Of a DNA stretch of 64,000 bases, positions 39,561-48,913 are shown one piece after another. This stretch comes from an uncultured Opitutia bacterium (GTDB taxonomy: Bacteria; Verrucomicrobiota; Verrucomicrobiia; Opitutales; Opitutaceae): the NCBI GenBank assembly GCA_903881475.1, contig CAIRTK010000015.1:1-64000 (forward strand), given 5' to 3'. Position 1 is the first letter of the stretch. Each line of letters begins with the position of its first letter. The position numbers and the translations under genes were made by a program. The notes below the pieces were generated by a model, which did not search any database, was not told the DNA's origin, and was given only the letters and a program-made list of their open reading frames with translations.

Positions 39561-40665
39561 TCAGGGAGCCTCGACGGTTTGGAGGAAGGCCAGGAAGGCC
39601 GGCTTCGCGGCCGCCACGGCATCGCCGGGCCCGGTCAGCTTGAAGAACCACGTGCGCCCCCTGCCATGGCACGAGCGCCGCCACGATCCGCGGGCCGCCC
39701 GCCGCGGGTCCGGCGGCATCCGTCACGATGAAATGCAGCCCGTGCGCCGCCACGACGGGCGTGGTGATCCCCGCCAGCGCGGCGTCATCCACCGGGTCGA
39801 GGCCGACCTGGCCGCGCCAGCGGTTGACGTTCGCCAGCACGCCGCCGACATCGCCGGGAAACACCGTGATCGCAACCTCGGCCGCGCCGACGGCATAGCT
39901 GCCCTTGCGCATCGCGCTGGCGGCCTTGACCGACCAGCCGGCCGGCGCCTGCCAGCGCAGCACGGGGCCGTCCGCCACCGGCGGAATCGTCCCCGCCATG
40001 CCGGCGGGCGCGGCGGGTGGCGCCGCCGCTTCCACGGCACCGGCGGTCATGGTGACCGTCTGCAGGAAAGCGGTGAACACGTCGCGCTGCGCGGCGACGA
40101 GAGGCGCGGGGCCCATCAGCTTGAAAAACCAGACGCGCTCCGGGCTGCGCAACCAGGCACCGAGCAGGCGTACCGGGGCCTTGGCCTCGCCGGCCGTGCC
40201 AGTCAAATCCACGACGGCCATTGTCCCGGCGGGCGTCGCGAGGGACTGCACCTGCGCCGGAAGTTCGGCCGCCGTCACCGGGGCCAGCTGAAGCTGGCCG
40301 CGCCAGCGGTTGATGTTGGCGAGGTCATCGCCGCCCGACCCGGGAAAGGTGACAATGGAAACGTCCGCCTTGGCGCCGTCCGCACCCGGCACGAGAAAAC
40401 TGCCGGTCCGCAGTCCGTCGGCCTTCTGTGCCTGCCAGCCGGAGGGAGCCACCCAATGCAGGCCGGGGCGGGCCTGCGCCACGACCGGCGCCGGGGTGGC
40501 GGCCGGCGGGGGCGGCACGGCGGCATTGTCCGGGTCCTTGTCCACGCGATAGACCGCCATGCCGCGGTCCTTGCAGCCCGCCACGCCGGCGAGGCCGAGG
40601 AGCAGGAGGGTTTTGGCAAACCGGGACGGGTGGGAACCAAGGCGGGAACGGGCCGGAAAGGTCAT
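39561..40665 (-). pseudogene. Two-domain lipoprotein gene with probable 1-nt frameshift (or sequence error) near 39660
   Basis: Lipobox LLLGLAGVAGC. Two homologous ~140-aa domains. The frame as given ends ...PWQGAHVVLQADRARRCRGG; removing one base of the G5 run restores ...PWQGRTWFFKLTGPGDAVAAAKPAFLAFLQTVEAP*, matching domain 1 ...RVWFFKLMGPAPLVAAQRDVFTAFLQTVTM. Confidence 0.8.
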
Positions 40666-40698
40666 GGGCAGAGGATGGCGCATTTCGGCGCGGAATGC

Positions 40699-40734
40699 TC
40701 GGCAGCCGTTGCGATAGGGTGCGCAGATCTTGCC
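40699..40734 (-). promoter_or_regulatory. 21-bp-pitch repeat pair upstream of lipoprotein-resB-ccsA-hypE
   Basis: Minus strand: GGCAAGATCTGCGCA-CCCTAT-CGCAACGGCTGCCGA. Confidence 0.7.
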
Positions 40735-40740
40735 ATTTGG

Positions 40741-42138
40741 CTAGACCGCAGCGGCGTGGCGCTGGGTGGCCGGCGTGAGCGTGGCGTCAAAGCACGTGGC
40801 GATCACGCGGAGCAGCGGTCCCCCGGCCCGCGTGACCTGCAAGCCCTCCAGAGTGCACGCTACCAAGCCGTCCGCCTCGAAGGGCGCGAGGGCGCGGATC
40901 TCTGGCGCGTAGGTGGTGGCGACATCCACGCCGAGCTCGGCGCTGAGCGCGGCGTAATTGAGTTTCCGGTCGCACATCAGCCGCATGATGAGGGTGCGGC
41001 GGCGGCGGTCCTCGGCCGTCAGGACCAGCCCGCGCTCCACCGGCAGCCGGCCCGCGCGCACGGCCTCCTGCCACGCCGCGAGTTCCTTGTGATTCTGACG
41101 GTAGCTGTCGGCGGTCGAGGAGATCGACGACACGCCGAACCCGTACAGCGACGCCCCCGCGGCCGTGCTGTAACCCTGGAAATTGCGGTGCAGCGTGCCG
41201 GCGCGCTGGGCGAGCGCGAGTTCGTCATCCGGCCGGGCGAAATGGTCGAGGCCGATGTCAATGTAGCCCGCGGCGGTCAGCTTCGCGTGCGCGATGGCGA
41301 ACATCGCGAGCTTCTGCTCCGGTGTCGGGAGCTGGCCGCGGGTCTCGAAGATCTTCTGGGCGGGCCGCAGCCACGGGACATGCGCGTAGCTGAAGACCGA
41401 CAGGCGGTCGGGCGCCAGTTCGAGCACCTCGTCGATGGTCCGCCCGAAGCTCGCGGAGGTCTGCAGCGGGAGGCCATAGATCAGGTCGACATTGATCGAG
41501 GCGAAGCCCGCTTCGGTCAGCCATTTGAACGCCTGCGCGGTCAGCTCCGTGGGCTGCCAGCGGTGGATCGCCAGCTGCACGGCCGGGTTCGTGTCCTGTA
41601 CGCCGAGCGAGGCGCGGTTGGCGCCGATCAGGCGCAGCGCCTCGACCTGCTCCCGGGTCAGGCGCCGCGGATCGATCTCGACGCCGAACTCGCAGCGCGG
41701 GGCCAGGTGGAAGAGTTCGCGGATGCGCAGGCCCAGCCGCGCCAGTTCGGCGGGCTGCAGGAAGGTGGGCGTGCCCCCGCCGAAATGCACCTGCTGCACC
41801 GGCCGGCGCCGGTCGAGGCGGGCGGCCACCAGCTCCATCTCGCGCTCCAGGTCGTCCAGGTACTCGGTCGCCGCCCCGCGCTGGGTGGTGATGATCGTGT
41901 TGCAGCCGCAGTACCAGCAGAGCGACTCGCAGAACGGCAGGTGAAAATAGAGCGACAGCGGGCCGGCGCCGGGGGCGTTGTCCGCGGCGATCGCCTCATC
42001 CAGCGGCAGGCTCGCGAGGTCGGCCGTGAACTTGGTCGCCGGCGGATAGGAGGTGTAGCGCGGCGCGGCGGCGGAGTACTTCCGGATCAGGTCCAGGTCG
42101 AGGGCAGGGGCGGCGGCGGATTCGTTCGGCTGGATCAT
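40741..42138 (-). CDS. hemN: Oxygen-independent coproporphyrinogen III oxidase
   Basis: LYFHLPFCESLCWYCGCNTII (radical SAM CxxxCxxC), VHFGGGTPTFL, SYAHVPWLRPAQK. ATG at 42144 also possible. Confidence 0.93.
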   Translation of the reverse strand: MIQPNESAAAPALDLDLIRKYSAAAPRYTSYPPATKFTADLASLPLDEAIAADNAPGAGPLSLYFHLPFCESLCWYCGCNTIITTQRGAATEYLDDLEREMELVAARLDRRRPVQQVHFGGGTPTFLQPAELARLGLRIRELFHLAPRCEFGVEIDPRRLTREQVEALRLIGANRASLGVQDTNPAVQLAIHRWQPTELTAQAFKWLTEAGFASINVDLIYGLPLQTSASFGRTIDEVLELAPDRLSVFSYAHVPWLRPAQKIFETRGQLPTPEQKLAMFAIAHAKLTAAGYIDIGLDHFARPDDELALAQRAGTLHRNFQGYSTAAGASLYGFGVSSISSTADSYRQNHKELAAWQEAVRAGRLPVERGLVLTAEDRRRRTLIMRLMCDRKLNYAALSAELGVDVATTYAPEIRALAPFEADGLVACTLEGLQVTRAGGPLLRVIATCFDATLTPATQRHAAAV

Positions 42139-42185
42139 GGGCATGGTGGTCTGCGGCCATGGTCGCACGGAATCACCGCCCCGGC

Positions 42186-42221
42186 TCACCGCAGCTTGCC
42201 CAAGGCTACGCATATTTTGCG
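42186..42221 (-). promoter_or_regulatory. 21-bp-pitch repeat pair upstream of hemN
   Basis: Minus strand: CGCAAAATATGCGTA-GCCTTG-GGCAAGCTGCGGTGA. Confidence 0.55.
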
Positions 42222-42286
42222 GAGGCCGGCGGCCGCCTGGTCAAAACCGACCAAGCGGTCGCGCGGGCCCGCCGCCCGGCAGCAGG

Positions 42287-43783
42287 TCAATTGTCCTGAT
42301 TCTTGCCGTTGTGGCAGTCGTTGCAGAGGAGACCCATGCCGTCGATGTCGCTGGAGGGATGCTTGAAGAGCTGGCCCGCGGGGGCGACCTTGGTCAGCTC
42401 GGTGCCGCTGCCCTGCGCAAGGATGGTATGGCAGCTGTTGCAGTCGGTCGCGGGCAACTGCTTGCCCGCGCCGGCGACCGAGTGCTTGCCGTCGTGGCAG
42501 CGGAAGCAGCCCGCGGTGTCCAGGTGCCCGATGTTGTCGGGATACTTGCTCCAGTCGGCCTTCATCTCGGGAAAGAAATTGTCGCGGTAGATCGCCTGCA
42601 CGGTGGCCACCGTCGCGTCCAGCCCGGCCCGGCCCGCATACTGGCGGCGGAGCCCGGCGTCGATCGCCGCGACGGCCTCGGCCTGCGTGGCATACGGCTT
42701 GGTCAGCAGGTCGACCGCCGTGCGCTTGAGCGCCGGCGTCGCGGCATCGAGCCGCCCGAGGTAAAGCGCCTCGTCCACCGCGTCGTTCGGCGAGGTGTAG
42801 CGGTGCGCCGGGCGGTTGTGGCAGTCCATGCAGTCCATGCGGCGCACCTTCGCCGGGTCGGGCTCGCCCTTGAACTCGGCGGTGCGGTACACGGTGGCCG
42901 TGCCGTCCGCCTTCGTGATGCGGACCCAGGGAATGACCTGGCGCTGGGCGTCGGAGGCGAAGTACTCCACCTGGTTCGACACATTCATGTGCCAGTGGAT
43001 GCCGCCGACCGGGCCGTGGGCGGGGCTGCCGCCGCCGACGTTGATCAGCAGGCGGGCGGTGTAGGGCGTGTTCTTGTCGTCGGCGAGGTAGCGGTGGAAC
43101 GTCCGCTCGACGCTGCCGGAATATTTCTCGGCCCAGTGGCACTCCTCGCAGGTCTCCCGCGCGGGCCGCATGTTCTGCACCGGCGTGTGAATCGGGCGCT
43201 CATACTTGTTAAAGAGGATGCCGTAGAGCTGGCGGGTGCCGTTGACCTTGGCCTTGACGTAGGACGAGGCGCCCGAGCCGACGTGGCACTCGACGCACGC
43301 CACCTTGGCGTGGGCCGAGCGCTGGTAGGCGGTGAACTCCGGTCCCATCACGGCGTGGCAGACCTCGCCGCAGAACTGGTTCGACTCCGTATAGACGTAG
43401 GTCTGGTAGCTGCCCACCGCCGTCAGGAGCAGGAACGTCATCGATCCCGCGCTGAACCAGATCAGGATCGACCGGTCGCGGGGCCGCGAGAGGTCGATGG
43501 AAAGATGCGGCGAGGTGACCGCCCCGTCCCGGGCCATCGCCCGGCGGTGGTGCCACGCGCCCGCGCCCGCGAGCACCAGGCCCATGATGAGGAACCCCGG
43601 CGTGACCACATAACAGAGGATGCCGAAATAGGGATTCGTCGCGCCGCGCCCGAGCAGGTCGAGCGCGAAGAGAAAGATGAAGGCGAAGAGGCTGCTGCAG
43701 GCGAGGATCAGGCCGGCGAGGCTGATCCAATTGCGCCAGATCGAAGGGCGGAGCGGCGGGACATTGTCGGCGGGAGTGGTCAT
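42287..43783 (-). CDS. NapC/NirT-type inner-membrane multiheme cytochrome c (7 heme motifs)
   Basis: N-terminal TM segments; FCGEVCHAVMGPEFTAYQRSAHAKVACVECHVGSGASSYVKAKVNG..., then CEECH, CMDCH, CFRCH, CNSCH, CNDCH. Confidence 0.9.
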   Translation of the reverse strand: MTTPADNVPPLRPSIWRNWISLAGLILACSSLFAFIFLFALDLLGRGATNPYFGILCYVVTPGFLIMGLVLAGAGAWHHRRAMARDGAVTSPHLSIDLSRPRDRSILIWFSAGSMTFLLLTAVGSYQTYVYTESNQFCGEVCHAVMGPEFTAYQRSAHAKVACVECHVGSGASSYVKAKVNGTRQLYGILFNKYERPIHTPVQNMRPARETCEECHWAEKYSGSVERTFHRYLADDKNTPYTARLLINVGGGSPAHGPVGGIHWHMNVSNQVEYFASDAQRQVIPWVRITKADGTATVYRTAEFKGEPDPAKVRRMDCMDCHNRPAHRYTSPNDAVDEALYLGRLDAATPALKRTAVDLLTKPYATQAEAVAAIDAGLRRQYAGRAGLDATVATVQAIYRDNFFPEMKADWSKYPDNIGHLDTAGCFRCHDGKHSVAGAGKQLPATDCNSCHTILAQGSGTELTKVAPAGQLFKHPSSDIDGMGLLCNDCHNGKNQDN

Positions 43784-43832
43784 GGGAAAAACGGAGTTGC
43801 CCGCAGTGTACAGGAAAGCCTCCCCACCGGGC

Positions 43833-43868
43833 TGCGCACGGGTTGACGAATACTGCGCAGATCTTGAG
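43833..43868 (-). promoter_or_regulatory. 21-bp-pitch repeat pair facing the 7-heme cytochrome gene
   Basis: Minus strand: CTCAAGATCTGCGCA-GTATTC-GTCAACCCGTGCGCA. Confidence 0.7.
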
Positions 43869-43888
43869 CCGCGCCAGCAAACCCTCTC

Positions 43889-43924
43889 GCCAAGTCCTGC
43901 GCACAACTCGGCAAGGCATGCGCA
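43889..43924 (+). promoter_or_regulatory. 21-bp-pitch repeat pair facing the MtrA-like/porin operon
   Basis: GCCAAGTCCTGCGCA-CAACTC-GGCAAGGCATGCGCA. Confidence 0.8.
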
Positions 43925-44012
43925 GCCAAGCCGCTCCATATCAGGCATCCTGTGACCGATAAATCAGGAGGACCGTTCTCCCTCTCCCAACCAACCACCC
44001 GACCTTTCCGCC

Positions 44013-44813
44013 ATGAAATCCCATCCCCGCTGGTCCAAGACCACCCTACTCTTCGGCAGCACCGCCCTCTGGGGCCTGGTGCTCGTCGGCTGCGTGACCG
44101 TGAATCGCATCACGCTCGCGCCGCCGCGCATCGCCGGCGCCACCTTCGTCGGCTCCAAGGAGTGCGCCCAGTGCCATTCCGACCAGACCGACCACTTCGC
44201 CACCGCCACCCACGCCCGCCTGGCGCTCTCCGACTCCAAGGTCGGCGACACCGGCTGCGAGGCCTGCCATGGCCCGGGCAGCGCGCACGTCGAGTCCGGC
44301 GGCGCCCGCGGCACGATCGTCAATCCCAAGAAGTCGCCCGAGACCTGCTTCCAGTGCCATCTCGACAAGCGCGGCGAAATGAGCCTGCCCCACACCCATC
44401 CGGTGCTGGCCGGCAAGGTCAGCTGCGTGGACTGCCATGATGTGCATGCCGGCAAGGCGGTCCGCGGCGGCGGCGCCGCCCTGGCGGCCTCGACCGAGAC
44501 CTGCCTCCGGTGCCACACGCAGCAGGCCGGCCCCTTCGTCTATCCGCACGGCGCCATCCGCGAGGAAGGCTGCACCGCCTGCCACAACCCGCACGGCACC
44601 GTGAATGACAAGATGCTCGTCGCCCGTGACGCCAACCTGTGCCTGCGGTGCCATCTCGCCGATGTCACCCCCGGCTTCAACATCGGCGGCTACAAGAGCG
44701 GCGGCGCCCACGCCAATGCCATCGGCTCCCGTCTCTCGGAAGGCACCTGCTGGTCCGCCGGCTGCCACGAGGATGTCCACGGTTCCAATGTGAACGCTTC
44801 CCTCCGTCCCTAA
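44013..44813 (+). CDS. MtrA/DmsE-like octaheme cytochrome c, predicted lipoprotein
   Basis: Lipobox LVLVGC; CAQCH, CEACH, CFQCH, CVDCH, CLRCH, CTACH, CLRCH and non-canonical CWSAGCH. Confidence 0.9.
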   Translation: MKSHPRWSKTTLLFGSTALWGLVLVGCVTVNRITLAPPRIAGATFVGSKECAQCHSDQTDHFATATHARLALSDSKVGDTGCEACHGPGSAHVESGGARGTIVNPKKSPETCFQCHLDKRGEMSLPHTHPVLAGKVSCVDCHDVHAGKAVRGGGAALAASTETCLRCHTQQAGPFVYPHGAIREEGCTACHNPHGTVNDKMLVARDANLCLRCHLADVTPGFNIGGYKSGGAHANAIGSRLSEGTCWSAGCHEDVHGSNVNASLRP

Positions 44814-44832
44814 CCGCAAGGAAACCACTCCC

Positions 44833-47034
44833 ATGCATGCTTCCACCTTCTCCCTCCCGCGCCGCGCCGGCCTTCTTTGCGCCGGGGCGCTCCTCGCCCT
44901 CCCCGGGGTCCTGAAGGCCGCCGACGCCAACGCCGACGCCTTCCCGAACTTCGAGAGTTACATCAAGATCTCGGGCCAGGCGCCCATCATCACCGGTGAC
45001 AGCGCCGCCTTCGCCAACCGCACCGGCACGCCGACCTCCGGCGCCGCCGGCATCGAGGATCTCTATTACACCAAGGACGTGACCAAGGACACCACGCTGG
45101 TGATCAACGGCCGCGCCCTCGGTGGGACCGACGACTACCTCGCGAGCTTCAACTTCACGAAGAGCAATGTCGGCTCCGTCGAGGCGGGCTACAAGACGTT
45201 CCGCACCTTCTACGACGGCGTGGGCGGCTTCTTCCCGCTGGCCGACAAGTTCCAGCTCATGAGTCCCGAGCAGCTGCACGTGGACCGCGGCACTTTCTGG
45301 CTGACGGCGACCCTCGCGCTGCCCGACCGCCCGGTCTTCAAGCTCAGCTTCCGCGACGAGACCCGCAACGGCCAGAAGGACTCCACGGAGTGGGCCGCCA
45401 TCATCAATCCCAACGCGGTGATCGTGAACGGCGCCCTCGTGGGCACCGCCGTCCCGGCCAACACCCCCTTCGTCGCCCCCAATCTGCTGAACATCGACGA
45501 GCACCATCAGATCCTTGAGGGCAGCATGGTCGCGAACTTCGGCAAGACCACGGAGACCTTCAAGGTGACCGGGGACTGGGCCGACAATCAGGACGGCCGA
45601 TCCTACGTGAAGTATCCGGGCTCAACCGTGATCGTGGATCCCACCGTCACGGTGCTCGACGACCAGGAATTCTACAAATCCACGAGCTTCAAGCTGCTCA
45701 ACCAGACCGTGACCAAGTTCAACGAGGTCGTCGCCCTCGATGTCGGCCTTACCTATCAGCATGCCACGACCACCCTCGGTGGCAACTGGGTCACCCCGGC
45801 CTACAGCACCACGCTGAAAACGGTGTACTCCGCGGTCACCGCGGGCAGCATCTTTGGCGGCACCAAGCTGGATGACTATGTCGGCAACATCTTCCTGCGG
45901 CTTACGCCGGGCAAGAACTGGTCCGCCGACCTCGGCTTCCGCGACGAGTACAACGACACCACGAGCAAGGGCGGGTTTGTCACCACCAGCCTCGCCGCGG
46001 CGGCCACCAGCACCGCCAGCAGCAACTTCACCGTCGCGAACGACCTGACCTATTCGCACTACATCGACCACGTCGCCACGCCCGAGGTCACGGTGCAATA
46101 CCAGGGCTTCAACCAGGTCTCGCTGTATGCCACGTTCGACGACCGCATCAACCGGGGCACGCAGCACTGGGTCAATCCCTACGCTGCCAGCACCACCGCC
46201 GGCATCACCGGAGTGGTGACGACTGCCGGGGCCCCGATCGGATCGGTTTTCTATCAGGATGCCAACCAGGACAACGAGGACGCCAAGGTCGGCGCCATCT
46301 GGAACGCCTCCAAGGAGTTCACATTCCGCGCCGAGGTCTTCCGCAAGGACCACCAGAATCGCTTCATCGGCGCCAACGATTACATCGGCACGGGAAGTTA
46401 CGGCGCGCTCTACGCCACCGGTTACACCTTCACCGGCGTCAAGCTCACCGTCGCCTACCGGCCGATTCCGGAGCTGGCGTTCACCACGCGCTACCAGCCG
46501 CAGAGCGGCAACATGTCCGTCCTCGCCAATGCCGTCACGGGCGGCTCGGGCAACGAGGCCACCTCCGGCCGCGCCAAGACCCAGCTGATCAGCGAGACCG
46601 TGGACTGGAATCCCACGACCCGGGTCTATGTGCAGGGCAACGTCAACCTGAACTACAACTACATCCAGACCGCGTATCCGGCCGTGGTGGTTTCCACCAC
46701 GACGAACATTCCCACGCCGATCCAGAACTCCAACAACAACTACGTCACCGCCAGCGCGCTCTTCGGCTTCGTGCTCGACCCGCGGACGGATGCGCAGCTG
46801 CAGGGCTTCTGGACGAAGGCCGACAACTACAACCCGCAGATCGCGGCCGGCGGCCAGCCCTATGGCGCCAGCTTCGACGAGCGGAGTGTGGTGGCCGGGG
46901 TGAAGTACAAGTTCTCCGACCGCGTCCTGGGCGAAGCCAAGGGCGGCTATCTGCAACGGACCGACGCCACCACGGGCAACTTCACGAACTACCGCGGCCC
47001 GCTCTTCTATGTCTCGCTGACCTGCGCGCTCTGA
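44833..47034 (+). CDS. MtrB/PioB-like outer-membrane beta-barrel of a porin-cytochrome conduit
   Basis: 733 aa, signal peptide, alternating beta-strand pattern, aromatic C-terminus region (GPLFYVSLTCAL), directly downstream of the octaheme lipoprotein gene. Confidence 0.75.
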   Translation: MHASTFSLPRRAGLLCAGALLALPGVLKAADANADAFPNFESYIKISGQAPIITGDSAAFANRTGTPTSGAAGIEDLYYTKDVTKDTTLVINGRALGGTDDYLASFNFTKSNVGSVEAGYKTFRTFYDGVGGFFPLADKFQLMSPEQLHVDRGTFWLTATLALPDRPVFKLSFRDETRNGQKDSTEWAAIINPNAVIVNGALVGTAVPANTPFVAPNLLNIDEHHQILEGSMVANFGKTTETFKVTGDWADNQDGRSYVKYPGSTVIVDPTVTVLDDQEFYKSTSFKLLNQTVTKFNEVVALDVGLTYQHATTTLGGNWVTPAYSTTLKTVYSAVTAGSIFGGTKLDDYVGNIFLRLTPGKNWSADLGFRDEYNDTTSKGGFVTTSLAAAATSTASSNFTVANDLTYSHYIDHVATPEVTVQYQGFNQVSLYATFDDRINRGTQHWVNPYAASTTAGITGVVTTAGAPIGSVFYQDANQDNEDAKVGAIWNASKEFTFRAEVFRKDHQNRFIGANDYIGTGSYGALYATGYTFTGVKLTVAYRPIPELAFTTRYQPQSGNMSVLANAVTGGSGNEATSGRAKTQLISETVDWNPTTRVYVQGNVNLNYNYIQTAYPAVVVSTTTNIPTPIQNSNNNYVTASALFGFVLDPRTDAQLQGFWTKADNYNPQIAAGGQPYGASFDERSVVAGVKYKFSDRVLGEAKGGYLQRTDATTGNFTNYRGPLFYVSLTCAL

Positions 47035-47054
47035 CCTCTCCGGCGTGCCGCCGT

Positions 47055-47078
47055 GATCCCGGGCTTCGGCCCGGGATC
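47055..47078. terminator. Perfect hairpin after the porin gene (UUCG tetraloop, no T-tract)
   Basis: gatcccgggc-ttcg-gcccgggatc. Confidence 0.55.
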
Positions 47079-47231
47079 CACGACCGGGGACGGCCCGCCC
47101 GATTCCGACAGCTATCCGACCACCCGGTCAGACCGTTACCCCAGCTCCACCCCACCCGCTCCACTGAAGCAGCTAGGTCCCTGATCTGGCTGGCTTCGTG
47201 AGGGCACCGATTTCAGCAGTCATGCCGGCCG

Positions 47232-48878
47232 ATGAATGCCAGCCATCCGAGCACCTCGGAAAACGATGCGGTTCGCCGACTCGCCCGGCTTGAGGCGCGG
47301 GTCGCACAGCTTGAGGCCCGCGCCGGCCTGCCCGCCGACACGGAACCGACGGCGACTTCCCGTGCCGTCGCCGAGCCGCCGTCCAGTGTGCCTAGCGGGG
47401 ACGATCTTGAGTTGAAGGTTGGCCAGGACTGGTTCGCCCGGATCGGCATCGGTGTGCTCGCCCTGGGGGCCGGCTTCACCCTGTCCCTGCCCTATGCCAG
47501 CCTGCCCGCTGCCCTCCCCTCGCTGACCGGCCTGGGACTTGCGGCCGGACTCTTCGCCGTGGCCTGGGGATGGCGGGACTCGTTCGAACTCGTCGCCTCC
47601 TATCTTCGCGGGGTGGCGATGGCCCTGCTTTATTTCGCCATCCTGCGCCTGTATTTCTTCAGTCCGCGGCCCTTGCTTACCACCGGCACGTTTGCCGGCC
47701 AGGCCGTGCTCGTCTTCGCGGTCGCCATCAACCTGATCATCGCGTGGCGGCGCCGGTCGCCGTGGCTGCTCGCGCTGGCCTTGCTCACGGGCTGCCTCAC
47801 GGCAATCGCCGTCGGGAGCACAGGATTTGTGCTGCCGGTCCTCGGGTTGCTGTCGGCGCTGGTGGTGGCTTTCAGTGCGCGGGGTGGCTGGCCGGCCCTC
47901 TGGCTCGCCTTCATGCCGGTCCTGTACGCAACTTACCTGGCTTGGGCGCTGAACGATCCGCTGCTCGGCCGGCCTTTGCAGTTCATCCCCGCCCCGGCCG
48001 GCCCCGCCTGCGTGCTGCTGATGGCCGCGGTCCTCGCCTCCGGCCCCCTGTGGTGGCGCAGCCCCGCGGCGGACGAAGGCGGCGGCCCGGCCGGCGCCCT
48101 CTTGAACTGCGCGCTGGGCTACGGGGTCTTCCTGATTCATACGCTCGGCGGGCCCGGCAGCGGTTTCGCCACCGCCCACCTGGCCGCGGCGATGGTCCTG
48201 TTCGGCCTCGCGGTGCTGTTCCGGCTGCGCGCACCCGGCCGGGTCGCGCCTTTCCTCTATGCCATGACGGGCAACCTGGCGCTCAGCGTGGCCATCCTCA
48301 AGCTCTCGACCGTGCCGGACGTCTTCGTCTGGCTTTCGCTGCAGAGCGTGCTCGTGGTCGCTGCGGCGACCTGGTTCCGCTCGCGTTTCATGGTCGTGGC
48401 CAACTTTCTCATCTTCGCCCTCATCGTGGTCGGCTACGTCGTGATGGCGGCGCGGGAGTCCGGCATCAGCCTCGGCTTCGGCATCGTCGCACTCGGGAGC
48501 GCCCGCATCCTGCACTGGCAGAAAGACCGCCTGGAGCTGAGGACGGAACTGATGCGGAACGCCTACCTGCTCGGCGCCTTCGTCGTGTTTCCGTACGCGC
48601 TCCTTCACCTCGTGCCGCCCGGCGGGGTCGGCTTTGCCTGGGTGGGCCTCGCGCTGTTCTACTACCTCATGAACCTGATCGTCCGGAGCCCCAAGTTCCG
48701 CTGGATGGGCCATGCCACGCTGCTGCTCACGACCGGCTACCTGCTCATGGTCGGCACCAGCCGCCTCGAGCCGGTTTACCGCGTGCTGTCCTTCCTCGTG
48801 CTCGGCACGGTTCTCCTGGGGGTGTCACTGCTCTTCACGCGGCTCCACCGGCGCCCGCGGTCAGCCCCCGGGTCCTGA
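47232..48878 (+). CDS. DUF2339-like polytopic membrane protein
   Basis: N-terminal coiled coil RLARLEARVAQLEARAGL, then LELKVGQDWFARIGIGVLALGAGFTLSLPYA and many TM helices. Confidence 0.75.
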   Translation: MNASHPSTSENDAVRRLARLEARVAQLEARAGLPADTEPTATSRAVAEPPSSVPSGDDLELKVGQDWFARIGIGVLALGAGFTLSLPYASLPAALPSLTGLGLAAGLFAVAWGWRDSFELVASYLRGVAMALLYFAILRLYFFSPRPLLTTGTFAGQAVLVFAVAINLIIAWRRRSPWLLALALLTGCLTAIAVGSTGFVLPVLGLLSALVVAFSARGGWPALWLAFMPVLYATYLAWALNDPLLGRPLQFIPAPAGPACVLLMAAVLASGPLWWRSPAADEGGGPAGALLNCALGYGVFLIHTLGGPGSGFATAHLAAAMVLFGLAVLFRLRAPGRVAPFLYAMTGNLALSVAILKLSTVPDVFVWLSLQSVLVVAAATWFRSRFMVVANFLIFALIVVGYVVMAARESGISLGFGIVALGSARILHWQKDRLELRTELMRNAYLLGAFVVFPYALLHLVPPGGVGFAWVGLALFYYLMNLIVRSPKFRWMGHATLLLTTGYLLMVGTSRLEPVYRVLSFLVLGTVLLGVSLLFTRLHRRPRSAPGS

Positions 48879-48913
48879 GGGCCGGCTTGCAGCCGGCCTC
48901 GATCCAGCGCAGC

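Noticed and set aside
36718-39643. 573- and 574-aa plus-strand ORFs opposite ccsA/resB
   Set aside because: Shadow ORFs of GC-rich coding sequence.
39544-42366. 940-aa plus-strand ORF opposite the lipoprotein gene and hemN
   Set aside because: Antisense shadow ORF; the minus-strand genes have real motifs (radical SAM, lipobox).
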